From Aquabacter sediminis (GTDB taxonomy: Bacteria; Pseudomonadota; Alphaproteobacteria; Rhizobiales; Xanthobacteraceae): a stretch of DNA of 64,000 nucleotides. Below, one piece after another: positions 17,168 to 25,217 of this stretch; the stretch's first letter is position 1; each line of letters starts with the position of its first letter. The notes under the pieces are model-generated. The model was not told the DNA's origin, ran no database searches, and was given only the letters and a program-made list of their open reading frames with translations. A program made the translations under genes and the position numbers. The stretch spans positions 248,001-312,000 of the forward strand of contig NZ_JARBFX010000006.1 in assembly GCF_028863665.1 (NCBI RefSeq), read 5' to 3'.

Positions 17168-17200
17168 GCTGGCGTCCTCCTGCCGGGCGTTTCGCCGGCC

Positions 17201-18151
17201 CTACTTGATGGCCTGGGGATTGATGGGCGAACCGGCGCCGCCCGGCAAGTGCATGGGCGGGGCGCAGAAAAAGAACTCATAGACGCCGTCGGCGGCGCAA
17301 TCGGCGGCCAGGTCCTTCACATAGAAGATCTCGCCCATGGAGATGCCGATGGCGGGAATGACCACCCAGTGCCAGGGCTGGTTGGCCTCGTCCGTCTCGT
17401 TGGGACGCACCTCGCAGCCCCAGGTGTCCGAGCAGATGGCGGCGATGTCGGTCTCGCGGATCCAGTAGCAGGTCTCGAACGCAAAGCCCGGCGCGGCGCC
17501 GCCCGCATAGCCCGACCAGTCGCCCTTGGCGAGGCAGCGCTCCTGGTGGCCGGTGCGCACGATGACGAAATCGCCCTTGCGGATCTCCACCTTCTGGGCG
17601 GCGGCGGTGTCCTTGAGATCCGCGATGGTGATGGCATAGCCATCGTCCAGGCTGTCCACGCCCTTGAAGCGGGCCACGTCCAGGAGCACGCCCCGGCCCA
17701 CCATCTTGTCGCGCACATGCTCGATGCCGAGCTTCTTGGCGCCACGGGCATCCACGAGGCGGGCGTCATAGCCATTGTACATCTTGTCATCGAGGAAGAT
17801 GTGGCAGAGCGCGTCCCACTGGGTGGAGGCCTGGCAGGGCATGTTGATGGCGTCGTCCGCATAGCGCAGGTACGGCGCGGGCGTGTCCTGGTTGCCGGCG
17901 GCGGCGTCCGTGCCGGTGGCCAGCATGGTGTGGATGGGGTTCCACCGGCCGCCGAACAGGCCGGACTGGATGGGCTCCTTCAGCGACAGGCCGAGCGCGA
18001 ACGTCTTGCCCTTGCGGATGAGCTTGCCGGCATTGACCACGTCCTCGGGCGAGACGTTGTTCAGCGTGCCGATCTGGTCGTCCGCGCCCCAGCGGCCCCA
18101 GTTGGAGAGCTTCTCGGCGGCTTCATAAATGGCGGCGCGATTGACCTTCAT
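17201..18151 (-). CDS. Cyclase-family (kynurenine formamidase-like) metal hydrolase
   Basis: A 316-residue protein of the cyclase/KynB superfamily (PF04199 type). The metal-site motif appears as STQWDALCHIFLDDKMYNG, a variant of HxGTHxDxxxH in which the first positions are altered, as in the longer bacterial cyclase group. Further matches are VGRGVLLDVARFKGV, RKGDFVIVRTGHQ, and a late SDTWGCEVRPNE. Members hydrolyse cyclic or acyl amide/ester bonds. First gene of the minus-strand operon toward HisD (33-base gap). A TTATCGATCGATAA palindrome lies 19 bases upstream of its start. Confidence 0.8.
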   Translation of the reverse strand: MKVNRAAIYEAAEKLSNWGRWGADDQIGTLNNVSPEDVVNAGKLIRKGKTFALGLSLKEPIQSGLFGGRWNPIHTMLATGTDAAAGNQDTPAPYLRYADDAINMPCQASTQWDALCHIFLDDKMYNGYDARLVDARGAKKLGIEHVRDKMVGRGVLLDVARFKGVDSLDDGYAITIADLKDTAAAQKVEIRKGDFVIVRTGHQERCLAKGDWSGYAGGAAPGFAFETCYWIRETDIAAICSDTWGCEVRPNETDEANQPWHWVVIPAIGISMGEIFYVKDLAADCAADGVYEFFFCAPPMHLPGGAGSPINPQAIK

Positions 18152-18169
18152 GGCATCCTCCGAAATTTG

Positions 18170-18183
18170 TTATCGATCGATAA
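18170..18183. promoter_or_regulatory. TetR operator copy 1: TTATCGATCGATAA
   Basis: A perfect 14-bp palindrome between the cyclase gene (minus strand) and the TetR gene (plus strand). A copy with one central change (TTATCGAGCGATAA) lies at 20163-20176, in the other divergent promoter of the same module. Confidence 0.7.
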
Positions 18184-18342
18184 ATACATGATGCTAGGAT
18201 GAGCGCAAGGCCCTCGCCGGGGCATCTGCGCGGTTCGGTCACCGAAGGCTCGGACCCGCGCAGGTTGAAACCGGCGGAAAGAGCGGCTCTATGGATGAGC
18301 GCCCCGCACGGCAGGCGGGGCGCCACACGGGAGGGGGCGAGG

Positions 18343-19068
18343 GTGGCAGGCAAGACGGCGCAGCCGGCGAAGGCCAAGCGCAAGCGGGCGACCTTGCAGG
18401 GCGAGCCCGGCACGGGCGGCGCTGCCGCCTCGGCCGGCGCCGCGCGTACGCATCGGCTCTCGGCGCAGGACCGGCGGCGCGACATCCTGGAAAAGTCCAT
18501 CGCCTATTTCGCGCAGGTGGGCTTTGACGGCGGCACGCGGGAGCTGGCCCGACACCTGGGCACCACCCAGCCCCTGCTCTACCGCTACTTCCCCAACAAG
18601 GACGCGCTGATCCAGGAAATCTACAAGGTGGTCTATCTCGACCAGTGGCGCCCCGCCTGGGACGCCCTGCTGGAGGACCGCACCCGGCCGCTGCGCGAGC
18701 GGCTCCAGGTCTTCTATGAGGAATATACGGACGTCATCCTCACCCCCCACTGGATGCGGATCTATTTCTTCGCCGGCCTGAAGGGCGTGCCCATCAATGA
18801 GCGCTATCTGGCGCTGGTGGAGGAGCGCATCCTCACCCGCATCATCCGAGAGTTCCACCACGCATGCGGCCTGCCGGTGCCCGCCACGGTCTCGCCCGAA
18901 GACCTGGAGATCGCCTGGGACCTCCAGGGGGGCATCTTCTATTATGGCGTGCGCAAATATGTGTATCGCTCGCCCGTCCATGTGGAGAAGCCGGCCATGA
19001 TCGCCCAGGCGCTGGACGTGTTCTTCGCCGGCTACAAGACGGTCCTTTCCCGGCGCAACGGACTTTAG
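18343..19068 (+). CDS. TetR-family transcriptional regulator
   Basis: A 241-residue repressor. After a basic, disordered N-terminus rich in Lys/Ala, the HTH reads RRRDILEKSIAYFAQVGFDGGTRELARHLGTTQPLLYRYFPNKDALIQEIY; the ligand domain follows (WRPAWDALLEDRTRPLRERLQVFYEEYTDVILTPHWMRIYFFAGLKG). The GTG at 18343, six bases after GGGAGGGGG, is preferred; in-frame ATG codons at 18295 and 18199 lack a good site. It is a paralogue of the TetR protein at 39810-40457. It should bind the palindromes at 18170 and 20163, controlling the cyclase-HisD operon on one side and the dehydrogenase/HbpS pair on the other. Confidence 0.85.
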   Translation: MAGKTAQPAKAKRKRATLQGEPGTGGAAASAGAARTHRLSAQDRRRDILEKSIAYFAQVGFDGGTRELARHLGTTQPLLYRYFPNKDALIQEIYKVVYLDQWRPAWDALLEDRTRPLRERLQVFYEEYTDVILTPHWMRIYFFAGLKGVPINERYLALVEERILTRIIREFHHACGLPVPATVSPEDLEIAWDLQGGIFYYGVRKYVYRSPVHVEKPAMIAQALDVFFAGYKTVLSRRNGL

Positions 19069-19099
19069 GCCCCGCGCCGGGACGATAGGACGCCGATCC

Positions 19100-19999
19100 T
19101 CAGTCCTTCCGGCACATGTCCTTGAGCACGCCGAACAGGGCCGCCGTGTCCTCCTGGTTCCGCCCGGCGGCCAGCGCCGCCACATAGAAGGGCACCGCCG
19201 CCGCCATGAGCGGGATGGGCGCCTTTACGTCCTTGGCGAAATCGGAAATGAGGGCGAGGTCTTTCATATAGACCTCCATCTTCATGGTGGCCGGCTCGTA
19301 GCGCTCCTCGATCATGAGGGGGCCGCGCACCTCGAACATGCGCGAATTGCCGGCGCCGTCGCGGATGGCGTCGAACACCATGTGCAGGTCGAGGCCCGAC
19401 GACTGGGCCAGCAGCAGCGCCTCGGCGGTGGCGAGGTTGTGGATGGTCACCAGGTGGTTGGCCACGAACTTCAGCTTGGTGCCGGCGCCGAACGGACCCA
19501 CATAGCGGGTGTTGCGGGCAAAGCCGTCGAAGACGGGGCGCAGGCGCGTCGCCGCCGCCTCGTCGCCGGAGGCATAGAGCACGAGATCGCGCACCGCCGC
19601 CTGGGCGCCCGTGCCGCTCACCGGGCAGTCCAGCACATGGACGCCCTTGGGCGCGAACACGTCGCGGCAATAGTCCTTGGCCTTCAACGGGAAAGTGCTC
19701 ATCTCCACCACCACCGCATCGGGGCGGATGGAATGGATCATGCCGTCCGGCCCGGCACACACGCTCTGGAGCGCCTCCACCGAGGCCAGCGCCACGAGAA
19801 TGGTGTCGGAGGCCTCGGCAACGGCGCGCGGGGTCGCCGCCACCGTGCCGCCGGCCTCGGTCAGCGCCGCGAGCGCGGCGGGGGCCACGTCGAAGCCCAC
19901 CACCGGAAAGCCGGACTGAAGCAGGTTGCGGGCATAGGCCATGCCCATGATCCCCAGGCCCACGATCCCCACAACGGGCTTTGGCGCCGCATCCGACAT
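19100..19999 (-). CDS. NAD(P)-dependent beta-hydroxyacid dehydrogenase
   Basis: A 299-residue dehydrogenase of the 3-hydroxyisobutyrate/tartronate semialdehyde reductase family. It has the cofactor loop GIVGLGIMGMAYARNL, DCPVSGTGAQAAVRDL (substrate motif), and GPFGAGTKLKFVANHLVTIHNLATAEAL with the catalytic Lys in KFVANH. The start at 19999 follows GGAGG. It is convergent with the TetR gene and divergent from the HbpS/GlcG gene; the shared intergenic region holds the TTATCGAGCGATAA palindrome, tying it to the HisD/cyclase module. Confidence 0.88.
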   Translation of the reverse strand: MSDAAPKPVVGIVGLGIMGMAYARNLLQSGFPVVGFDVAPAALAALTEAGGTVAATPRAVAEASDTILVALASVEALQSVCAGPDGMIHSIRPDAVVVEMSTFPLKAKDYCRDVFAPKGVHVLDCPVSGTGAQAAVRDLVLYASGDEAAATRLRPVFDGFARNTRYVGPFGAGTKLKFVANHLVTIHNLATAEALLLAQSSGLDLHMVFDAIRDGAGNSRMFEVRGPLMIEERYEPATMKMEVYMKDLALISDFAKDVKAPIPLMAAAVPFYVAALAAGRNQEDTAALFGVLKDMCRKD

Positions 20000-20162
20000 G
20001 GCGTTCCTCCGGTTTGTTTTCGCGCTAGAATGAAGGTGTTCGGAAAGCTGTTGACCGGGCCGCACCAAGCCTTAAGCCGAGCGATGCGCAAGGTACGTGA
20101 ATTGGGCACGCGAGCCGGTCGTACCCTTCCGAAATAATTGACACATAAGGGGCTGACAACAC

Positions 20163-20176
20163 TTATCGAGCGATAA
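20163..20176. promoter_or_regulatory. TetR operator copy 2: TTATCGAGCGATAA
   Basis: Same palindrome as at 18170-18183 with one central base different. It lies 163 bases upstream of the minus-strand dehydrogenase start and 105 bases upstream of the HbpS/GlcG start. A TTGACA at 20139 is on the plus strand just before it and could be a -35 element for the plus-strand gene. Confidence 0.7.
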
Positions 20177-20281
20177 CAAATGCGCGACGGCGCCGCATCT
20201 TCGGCCCTAATGGGAGCCATCAGCGCCGCTGCTGCCCTTCCCCTCTCACATCCCCGTCCCTCCTCTCGCAAGGACCTTTGC

Positions 20282-20722
20282 ATGACCCTTTCGCTGACCC
20301 AGGCGGTTGCCCTGGTGGATGCCGCCCTCGCCCGCGGGCGGGAACTGAATTTCGCCCCGCTCACCGTCGCGGTGCTCGATCCCGGCGGCCATCTGGTGGC
20401 GCTGAAGCGCGAGGACGGCTCGGGCATCATGCGGCCGGAGATCGCCATGGGTAAGGCGTGGGGCGCGCTCGGCATGGGGCTCGGCTCGCGGGAGATGGGC
20501 GAGCGGGCCGCCAAGGTGCCGCACTTCGCCAATGCCCTCATGGCCGCCAGCGGCGGGCGCGTGGTGCCGGTGCCCGGCGGCGTGCTGATCTGGAAGGACG
20601 GCAAGCTGATGGGCGCGGTGGGCATTTCCGGCGACACCTCGGACAATGACGAGATCTGCGCGCTGGCCGCGATCGCCGCCATCGGCTGCCTCGGCCAGAC
20701 GGGCGCCACCCCGCCGGCGTGA
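20282..20722 (+). CDS. HbpS/GlcG-type (DUF336) protein
   Basis: A 146-residue protein of the GlcG/HbpS family, small proteins often encoded next to catabolic oxidoreductases and shown in Streptomyces to bind haem. Features: LTQAVALVDAALARGRELNFAPLTVAVLDPGGHLVALKREDG, GKAWGALGMG, and VVPVPGGVLIWKDGKLMGAVGISGDTSDNDEICALAAIAA. The ATG at 20282 has AAGGA about ten bases upstream. Promoter shared with the dehydrogenase gene, so probably in the TetR regulon. Confidence 0.85.
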   Translation: MTLSLTQAVALVDAALARGRELNFAPLTVAVLDPGGHLVALKREDGSGIMRPEIAMGKAWGALGMGLGSREMGERAAKVPHFANALMAASGGRVVPVPGGVLIWKDGKLMGAVGISGDTSDNDEICALAAIAAIGCLGQTGATPPA

Positions 20723-20762
20723 GCGCATCGGGGGGCGGGCGCACCGCCCCCTTCAGCCCGCG

Positions 20763-21452
20763 CTAATGGTCGTGGTCGTGATGATCGTGACCGTCATGGT
20801 CATCTGCCTCCGGCAAGGTGAGGCCGAAGGTCTTCACCAGGTCAGCCACCTGCTCCGGCGAGAGGTGGCGGGGATTGAGGCCGCGCAGCAGGAGATAGAG
20901 CTTGGCCGTCTCCTCCAGCTCCTCCATGGCGAACACCGCCGCCTCCAGCGTATCGCCCGCCACCACCGGCCCGTGATTGGCCAAGAGCACCGAGGAATAG
21001 CGCCCCGCCAACCCCCTTATGGCCCCCGCCACCGCCGGGTCGCCGGGCCGGTAATAGGGCAAGAGCGCCGTGCGGCCGGCACGCATGAGATAATAGGGCG
21101 TGAGCGGCGGCAGAGCGGCCTTGGGGTCGATCTCCGGCAAAAGCGAGAGCGCCACCGCATGGGTGGAATGCAAATGCACCACCGCCCGCGCGCCGGAGCG
21201 GGTGTCATAGAGCGCGGTGTGGAGCGGGATTTCCTTGGTGGGCGCATCGCCCTCCAGCAGGCGGCCAGTGGCGTCGAGCCGCGAGAGCCGGGCGGGATCG
21301 AGGAAGCCCAGCGAGGCATTGGTGGGCGTCACCAGCCAGCCGCCATCCTCCAGCCGCAGCGAAATGTTGCCGGACGAGCCCGGGGTGAGCCCGCGCTCGA
21401 ACAGCGACCGGGCGAACCGGCAGATCTCCTCCCGCAGCCGCGCCTCGCTCAT
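20763..21452 (-). CDS. Class II aldolase/adducin protein, OtnC-like 3-oxo-tetronate-4-phosphate decarboxylase
   Basis: A 229-residue class II aldolase-fold enzyme. GLTPGSSGNISLRLEDGGWLVTPTNASLGFLDPARLSRLD is the substrate-binding N-terminus, VVHLHSTHAVALS supplies the HxH zinc ligands with the third His in VLLANHGPVVAG, and the catalytic Glu lies in PTKEIPLH. It fits OtnC (YgbL), which decarboxylates 3-oxo-tetronate 4-phosphate to dihydroxyacetone phosphate. Its C-terminus is an unusual Asp/His run (DDHDGHDHHDHDH). It lies 24 bases behind the LacI gene, divergent from the dehydrogenase and kinase genes. Confidence 0.82.
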   Translation of the reverse strand: MSEARLREEICRFARSLFERGLTPGSSGNISLRLEDGGWLVTPTNASLGFLDPARLSRLDATGRLLEGDAPTKEIPLHTALYDTRSGARAVVHLHSTHAVALSLLPEIDPKAALPPLTPYYLMRAGRTALLPYYRPGDPAVAGAIRGLAGRYSSVLLANHGPVVAGDTLEAAVFAMEELEETAKLYLLLRGLNPRHLSPEQVADLVKTFGLTLPEADDHDGHDHHDHDH

Positions 21453-21476
21453 GCGTGTCTCCCGTTTCTTTTGGCC

Positions 21477-22487
21477 TCAGGCGGTGGCGCCGGGCACCAG
21501 TTCAAATCCCACATCCACCTTCTGCGCCGGCGCCCCGGCGCCTATGAGACGGGCGGCGATGGCCCCCACCGCCACGCGGGGGGTGCGCAGGGTGGCGAGC
21601 GGCTGCGGGGTCAGCCGCGCCACGTCGAGCCCGTTATAGCCGAACAGAGCGAGCCGCTCCGGCACCGCCACGCCCCTGGACAGGCACAGGAAGTAGGCGC
21701 CCAGCGCCATGTCGTCATTGGAGAAGTACACCGCCTCCAGCCCCCGTGCCCGCGCCAGCAGCCGCTCCAGCCCGTCGCGCCCGAGCTCCACGGAAGAGGG
21801 CGCGGAGAAGACCTCGCGCTCCGGCGGCGCCACGCCGGCCTCGGCGAGCGCCGCCTCGAAGCCCTTCAGGCGCTTGGCGGCGCGGGTGTCGCGCACCAGA
21901 TCGTGGCCCACATAGCCGAATCGCCGGTAGCCCCGCGCCAGCAGGTGGCGGGCGCTGGCATGGCCGGCGGCAGCGTTGGAAAAGCCCACCACGATGTCCA
22001 TGCCCTCGCCGTCTGTGTCGAGCACCTCCACCACCCGCGCCGAACCGCCCGCCAGCAGAACCCGCGTCTCGTCCGCATGCTCCAGCCCCGCCAGCATGAG
22101 GGCGGCCGGCCGCCAGGCCAGCATGCCCGCCACATGGGCGGCTTCGCGATCGGCATCATATTCGCTGACCGCGATCACCGGCTGGAAGCCCTCCTCCTCC
22201 AGCGCACCGCTGGCCCCGCGCAGGAGGTCGGCGAACACCACATTGGCGAGAGAGGGCACCACGATGCCCACCAGCTTCGAGCCCGCCGAGGCCAGTGTCC
22301 CGGCGATGCGGTTGGGCACATAGCCCAGCTCCCGCACGGCGGCGCGCACGCGGGCGCGGGTCTTCTCGGAGACCGCCCCCTCGCCGCGCAGCACGCGCGA
22401 GACGGTGCTCTCGCCCACCCCGGCTCTTTCAGCCACATGGGCGAGGGTGACCGCCTCCCGCACCCGTCCCGGCCCCTGTTCCGACAC
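21477..22487 (-). CDS. LacI-family regulator of the C4 sugar-acid module
   Basis: A 336-residue repressor: HTH VTLAHVAERAGVGESTVSRVLRGEGAVSEKTRARVRAAVRELGYVPNRIAGTLASAGSKLVGIVVPSL (with hinge helix) followed by a periplasmic-binding-protein-like sensor, including FSNDDMALGAYFLCLSRGVAVPERLALFGYNGLD. The start is a GTG at 22487 with GGAGG eight bases upstream. The preferred half-site of this family, with a central CG, matches the two TTGGCAGCGCTGCCAA operators just upstream. It forms an operon with the aldolase gene. Confidence 0.9.
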   Translation of the reverse strand: MSEQGPGRVREAVTLAHVAERAGVGESTVSRVLRGEGAVSEKTRARVRAAVRELGYVPNRIAGTLASAGSKLVGIVVPSLANVVFADLLRGASGALEEEGFQPVIAVSEYDADREAAHVAGMLAWRPAALMLAGLEHADETRVLLAGGSARVVEVLDTDGEGMDIVVGFSNAAAGHASARHLLARGYRRFGYVGHDLVRDTRAAKRLKGFEAALAEAGVAPPEREVFSAPSSVELGRDGLERLLARARGLEAVYFSNDDMALGAYFLCLSRGVAVPERLALFGYNGLDVARLTPQPLATLRTPRVAVGAIAARLIGAGAPAQKVDVGFELVPGATA

Positions 22488-22544
22488 CGCCTGATCCTCC
22501 CAACCGCGCCATCTTCCATGCCGGAGGGCGCCGCCGCAAGCAAA

Positions 22545-22560
22545 TTGGCAGCGCTGCCAA
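22545..22560. promoter_or_regulatory. LacI operator 1: TTGGCAGCGCTGCCAA
   Basis: Perfect 16-bp palindrome with the central CG typical of LacI-family sites, between the LacI gene and the dehydrogenase gene. An identical copy follows 23 bases downstream (centre to centre). Confidence 0.85.
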
Positions 22561-22567
22561 AAATCCG

Positions 22568-22583
22568 TTGGCAGCGCTGCCAA
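22568..22583. promoter_or_regulatory. LacI operator 2: TTGGCAGCGCTGCCAA
   Basis: Second perfect copy of the 16-bp palindrome. The 23-base spacing is about two helical turns, so two repressor dimers would bind on nearly the same face and could silence both divergent promoters. Confidence 0.85.
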
Positions 22584-22719
22584 CGCCTTCTATAGCTGTC
22601 TTCCCGACGCTCCGATGCCGGCCGGCCCCACCGTCCCGCGCCGAAAAGAGCGCACCGGCAAAAAGGGCGGCGCGCCCCGGCGCAGGCGGCCGCCGGGAGG
22701 ATTGCGCCCGGAGCCTGTC

Positions 22720-23661
22720 ATGTCCGCCTCGTCTCATCCCGCTTCGCCAGGCGCCCCGCGCGCCGCTGTCATCGGCCTCGGCTCCATGGGCTATGGCATG
22801 GCCGCCTCGCTCCTGCGCGCGGGCTTTGCCGTCTCCGGCTTCGACGTGGCACCCGGGCCCATGGCGCGGCTTCAGGCCGAGAGTGGTTCCGCCGCCGGAA
22901 GCCCGGCGGAGGCCGTGCGCGGCGCGGACGTGGTGGTGAGCGTGGTGGTGAACGCGGCCCAGACCGAAGCGGTGCTGTTCGGGCCCGACGGCGTCGCCGA
23001 TGCCATGCCGGACGGCGCCGTCTTCATCTCCAGCGCAACCATGGACCCGGAGGTCGCCCGCCGCCTTGCCGCCGCGCTGGAAGCGCGCGGCCGGCTCTAT
23101 CTGGACGCCCCCATTTCCGGCGGCGCCGCCCGCGCGGCGAAGGGCGAACTGACCGTGCTCGCCTCCGGCCGCCCGGAGGCCTTTTCCAAGGCCCGCCCGG
23201 CGCTCGATGCCATGGCCGCCAAGGTCTATGAGCTGGGAGACGCGGCCGGCACGGGTGCCGCCTTCAAGATGATCAACCAATTGCTGGCCGGCGTGCACAT
23301 CGCCGCCGCCTGCGAAGCCATGACCTTCGCAGCCAAACAGAATCTCGACCTCGCCAAGGTCTATGAGGTCATCACCGCCTCGGCCGGCAATTCCTGGATG
23401 TTCGAGAACCGCATGCCCCACGTCCTGGCGGGGGATTACAAGCCCCTGAGCGCGGTGGAAATCTTCGTCAAGGATCTCGGCATCATCCAGGACATGGCGC
23501 GCTCGGCCCGCTATCCCGTGCCGCTGGCCGCCGCCGCCTTGCAGATGTACCTGGCCGCCTCCGGCGCCGGCATGGGGCGGGACGATGATTCCTCCCTCGC
23601 CCGGCTCTATGCCCAGCTCTCCGGCACCACCCTGCCGGCCTCCCAGACCGAAAAGGCCTGA
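22720..23661 (+). CDS. ltnD: L-threonate dehydrogenase-like beta-hydroxyacid dehydrogenase
   Basis: A 313-residue dehydrogenase with cofactor loop AVIGLGSMGYGMAASLLRAGFAVSGFDV, substrate motif LDAPISGGAARA, catalytic Lys in GAAFKMINQLLAG, and the LtnD-specific tract SWMFENRMPHVLAGDYKPLSAVEIFVKDLGIIQD. LtnD oxidises L-threonate (or a D-erythronate epimer in related enzymes) at C2 to 2-oxo-tetronate. The ATG at 22720 is preferred; upstream in-frame sequence is Arg/Pro-rich non-family. It lies three bases before the kinase gene. The exact isomer used cannot be told from sequence. Confidence 0.82.
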   Translation: MSASSHPASPGAPRAAVIGLGSMGYGMAASLLRAGFAVSGFDVAPGPMARLQAESGSAAGSPAEAVRGADVVVSVVVNAAQTEAVLFGPDGVADAMPDGAVFISSATMDPEVARRLAAALEARGRLYLDAPISGGAARAAKGELTVLASGRPEAFSKARPALDAMAAKVYELGDAAGTGAAFKMINQLLAGVHIAAACEAMTFAAKQNLDLAKVYEVITASAGNSWMFENRMPHVLAGDYKPLSAVEIFVKDLGIIQDMARSARYPVPLAAAALQMYLAASGAGMGRDDDSSLARLYAQLSGTTLPASQTEKA

Positions 23662-23664
23662 GCC

Positions 23665-24939
23665 ATGGCCCTGCCGCTCGCCGCCATCGCCGACGACTAT
23701 ACCGGCGCCTCGGACCTCGCCAACACCTTCACTCGCGCGGGCCTGCGCACCGTGCAGACCATCGGCCTGCCCCCCGACAACCTCGCCTTGCCCGAGGTGG
23801 ATGCGGTGGTGGTGGCCCTGAAAAGCCGCTCCATTCCCGCCGCCGAAGCGGTGAAGCTGGCCCGCACCGCCCGCGACTGGCTGGAGGCGCGCGGCGTCGG
23901 GCACATCCTGTTCAAGATCTGCTCCACCTTCGATTCCACCGATGCCGGCAATATCGGCCCCGTCACCGACGCCTTGCGCACCGATGCAGGCGCGCCGCTG
24001 GCCCTCGTCACGCCTGCCTTTCCCGAGACGCTGCGCACGGTCTATCAGGGCCATCTCTTCGTGGGCGACCTGCCCCTGAATGAAAGCCCGCTGAAGGACC
24101 ATCCGCTGAACCCCATGCGGGATTCCGACCTGCGGCGGGTGCTCGCCCGCCAGTCCGCTCATCCGGTGGGGCATTTGCCGCTTTCGGTGGTGGAAGCCGG
24201 CGACGGGGCGGTGGCCGAGCGGCTCGCGTCCCTCGCCGCCGCCGGCATGGGCGCCGTGATCGCCGATGCGGTGTTCGAGCGGCACCTGGAGACGCTCGGC
24301 CGCGCCGCCCTGGCGCACAAGCTCTCCACCGGCGCCTCGGGCCTCGGCCTCGGCTTGGCCCGCGCCTTGGTGGCCTCCGGCGCGGCGGCGCCCCGCGCGG
24401 GCGCCGCGCCTTTCGCGCCTGTGGGCGGGCCGGCGGCCATCCTGGCGGGCAGTTGCTCCGCCGCCACGCTGGAGCAGTTGCGGGTAGCGGAGCGCACCAT
24501 GCCCGTCCTGCGGCTCGACGGCACCCGCCTCGTCACCGATGCGGACGCCGCGCTGGAAGACGCCCTGGACTGGGCCAGGGCGCGAATGGCGCCGGGCCCG
24601 GTGGTGATCGCAGCCAGCGACACGCCGGAAGGGGTGCGTGCGCTCCAGGCCCGGTTCGGGCGGGAGGCCGCCGGCCACGCCATCGAGCAGGCCTGCGCCA
24701 CCTTGGCCGAGCGCCTGGTGGCCTCGGGCGTCCATCGCCTCATCGTGGCAGGAGGCGAGACCTCCGGCGCGGTGGTGGACCGCCTCGGCATCCCCGCTTT
24801 CCAGGTGGGCCCGGAAATCGCCGCCGGCGTGCCCGTTCTGGCGAGCCTCGGCGCGCCCAAGCCCCTGCGCCTCGCCTTGAAGTCCGGCAATTTCGGCGGC
24901 CCGGACTTTTTCGCGCGGGCGCTGGTGCAGGTGCGGTGA
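23665..24939 (+). CDS. otnK: Four-carbon acid sugar kinase (3-oxo-tetronate kinase, OtnK-like)
   Basis: A 424-residue DUF1537-family kinase. N-terminal substrate domain: AIADDYTGASDLANTFTRAGLRTVQTIGLP and the FKICSTFDSTDAGNIGPVTDAL block; C-terminal nucleotide domain: LIVAGGETSGAVVDRLGIPAFQVGPEIAAGVP followed by LALKSGNFGGPDFF. Members phosphorylate four-carbon sugar acids such as 3-oxo-tetronate at O4. With the upstream dehydrogenase and the OtnC-like aldolase it makes three of the four steps of threonate/erythronate catabolism. The isomerase (OtnI/Hyi-like) is not in the window. Confidence 0.88.
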   Translation: MALPLAAIADDYTGASDLANTFTRAGLRTVQTIGLPPDNLALPEVDAVVVALKSRSIPAAEAVKLARTARDWLEARGVGHILFKICSTFDSTDAGNIGPVTDALRTDAGAPLALVTPAFPETLRTVYQGHLFVGDLPLNESPLKDHPLNPMRDSDLRRVLARQSAHPVGHLPLSVVEAGDGAVAERLASLAAAGMGAVIADAVFERHLETLGRAALAHKLSTGASGLGLGLARALVASGAAAPRAGAAPFAPVGGPAAILAGSCSAATLEQLRVAERTMPVLRLDGTRLVTDADAALEDALDWARARMAPGPVVIAASDTPEGVRALQARFGREAAGHAIEQACATLAERLVASGVHRLIVAGGETSGAVVDRLGIPAFQVGPEIAAGVPVLASLGAPKPLRLALKSGNFGGPDFFARALVQVR

Positions 24940-25055
24940 GGGGGGCTCGGGAGGGATAAGTCGCGGCGCGTGTCCTTGAATGGGATGCGAGCCGTTTGTC
25001 GTTTCTCTCCCGTCACTTGCGCCATCACGTAAGGCCCGACGCACCCTCTCCATCT

Positions 25056-25165
25056 GTCATGGCCGGGCTTGTCCCGGCCATCCACGGGACATGACCGGGC
25101 GCACCCCATTTCCATTGTTGCACGAGCGGAGGGACGTGGATGCCCGGGACAAGCCCAGGCATGAC
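25056..25165. repeat. Large inverted repeat, 31-base arms
   Basis: The left arm (25056-25086) starts GTCATGGCCGGGCTTGTCCC and the right arm (25135-25165) ends GGGACAAGCCCAGGCATGAC; the arms are complementary apart from a few mismatches, with a 48-base spacer. This GTCATGGCCGGGCTTGTCCCGGCCATCC-type string is a frequent interspersed element in this bacterial order. It fills most of the 278-base gap between the kinase stop and the end of the TetR gene; nothing else was seen there. Confidence 0.7.
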
Positions 25166-25217
25166 CGTAAAGGGCGCTGCGGCCTGGATCGCCCGTCCGG
25201 TGGCCGATCGCTCCCCC

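Noticed and set aside
15821-18202. A 793-codon plus-strand frame opposite the HisD and cyclase genes
   Set aside because: Antisense to two genes with clear family motifs; composition typical of a complement-strand shadow.
22429-25053. An 874-codon minus-strand frame opposite the dehydrogenase and kinase genes
   Set aside because: Runs through the palindromic operators and the opposite strand of two confirmed enzymes; no recognisable protein features.
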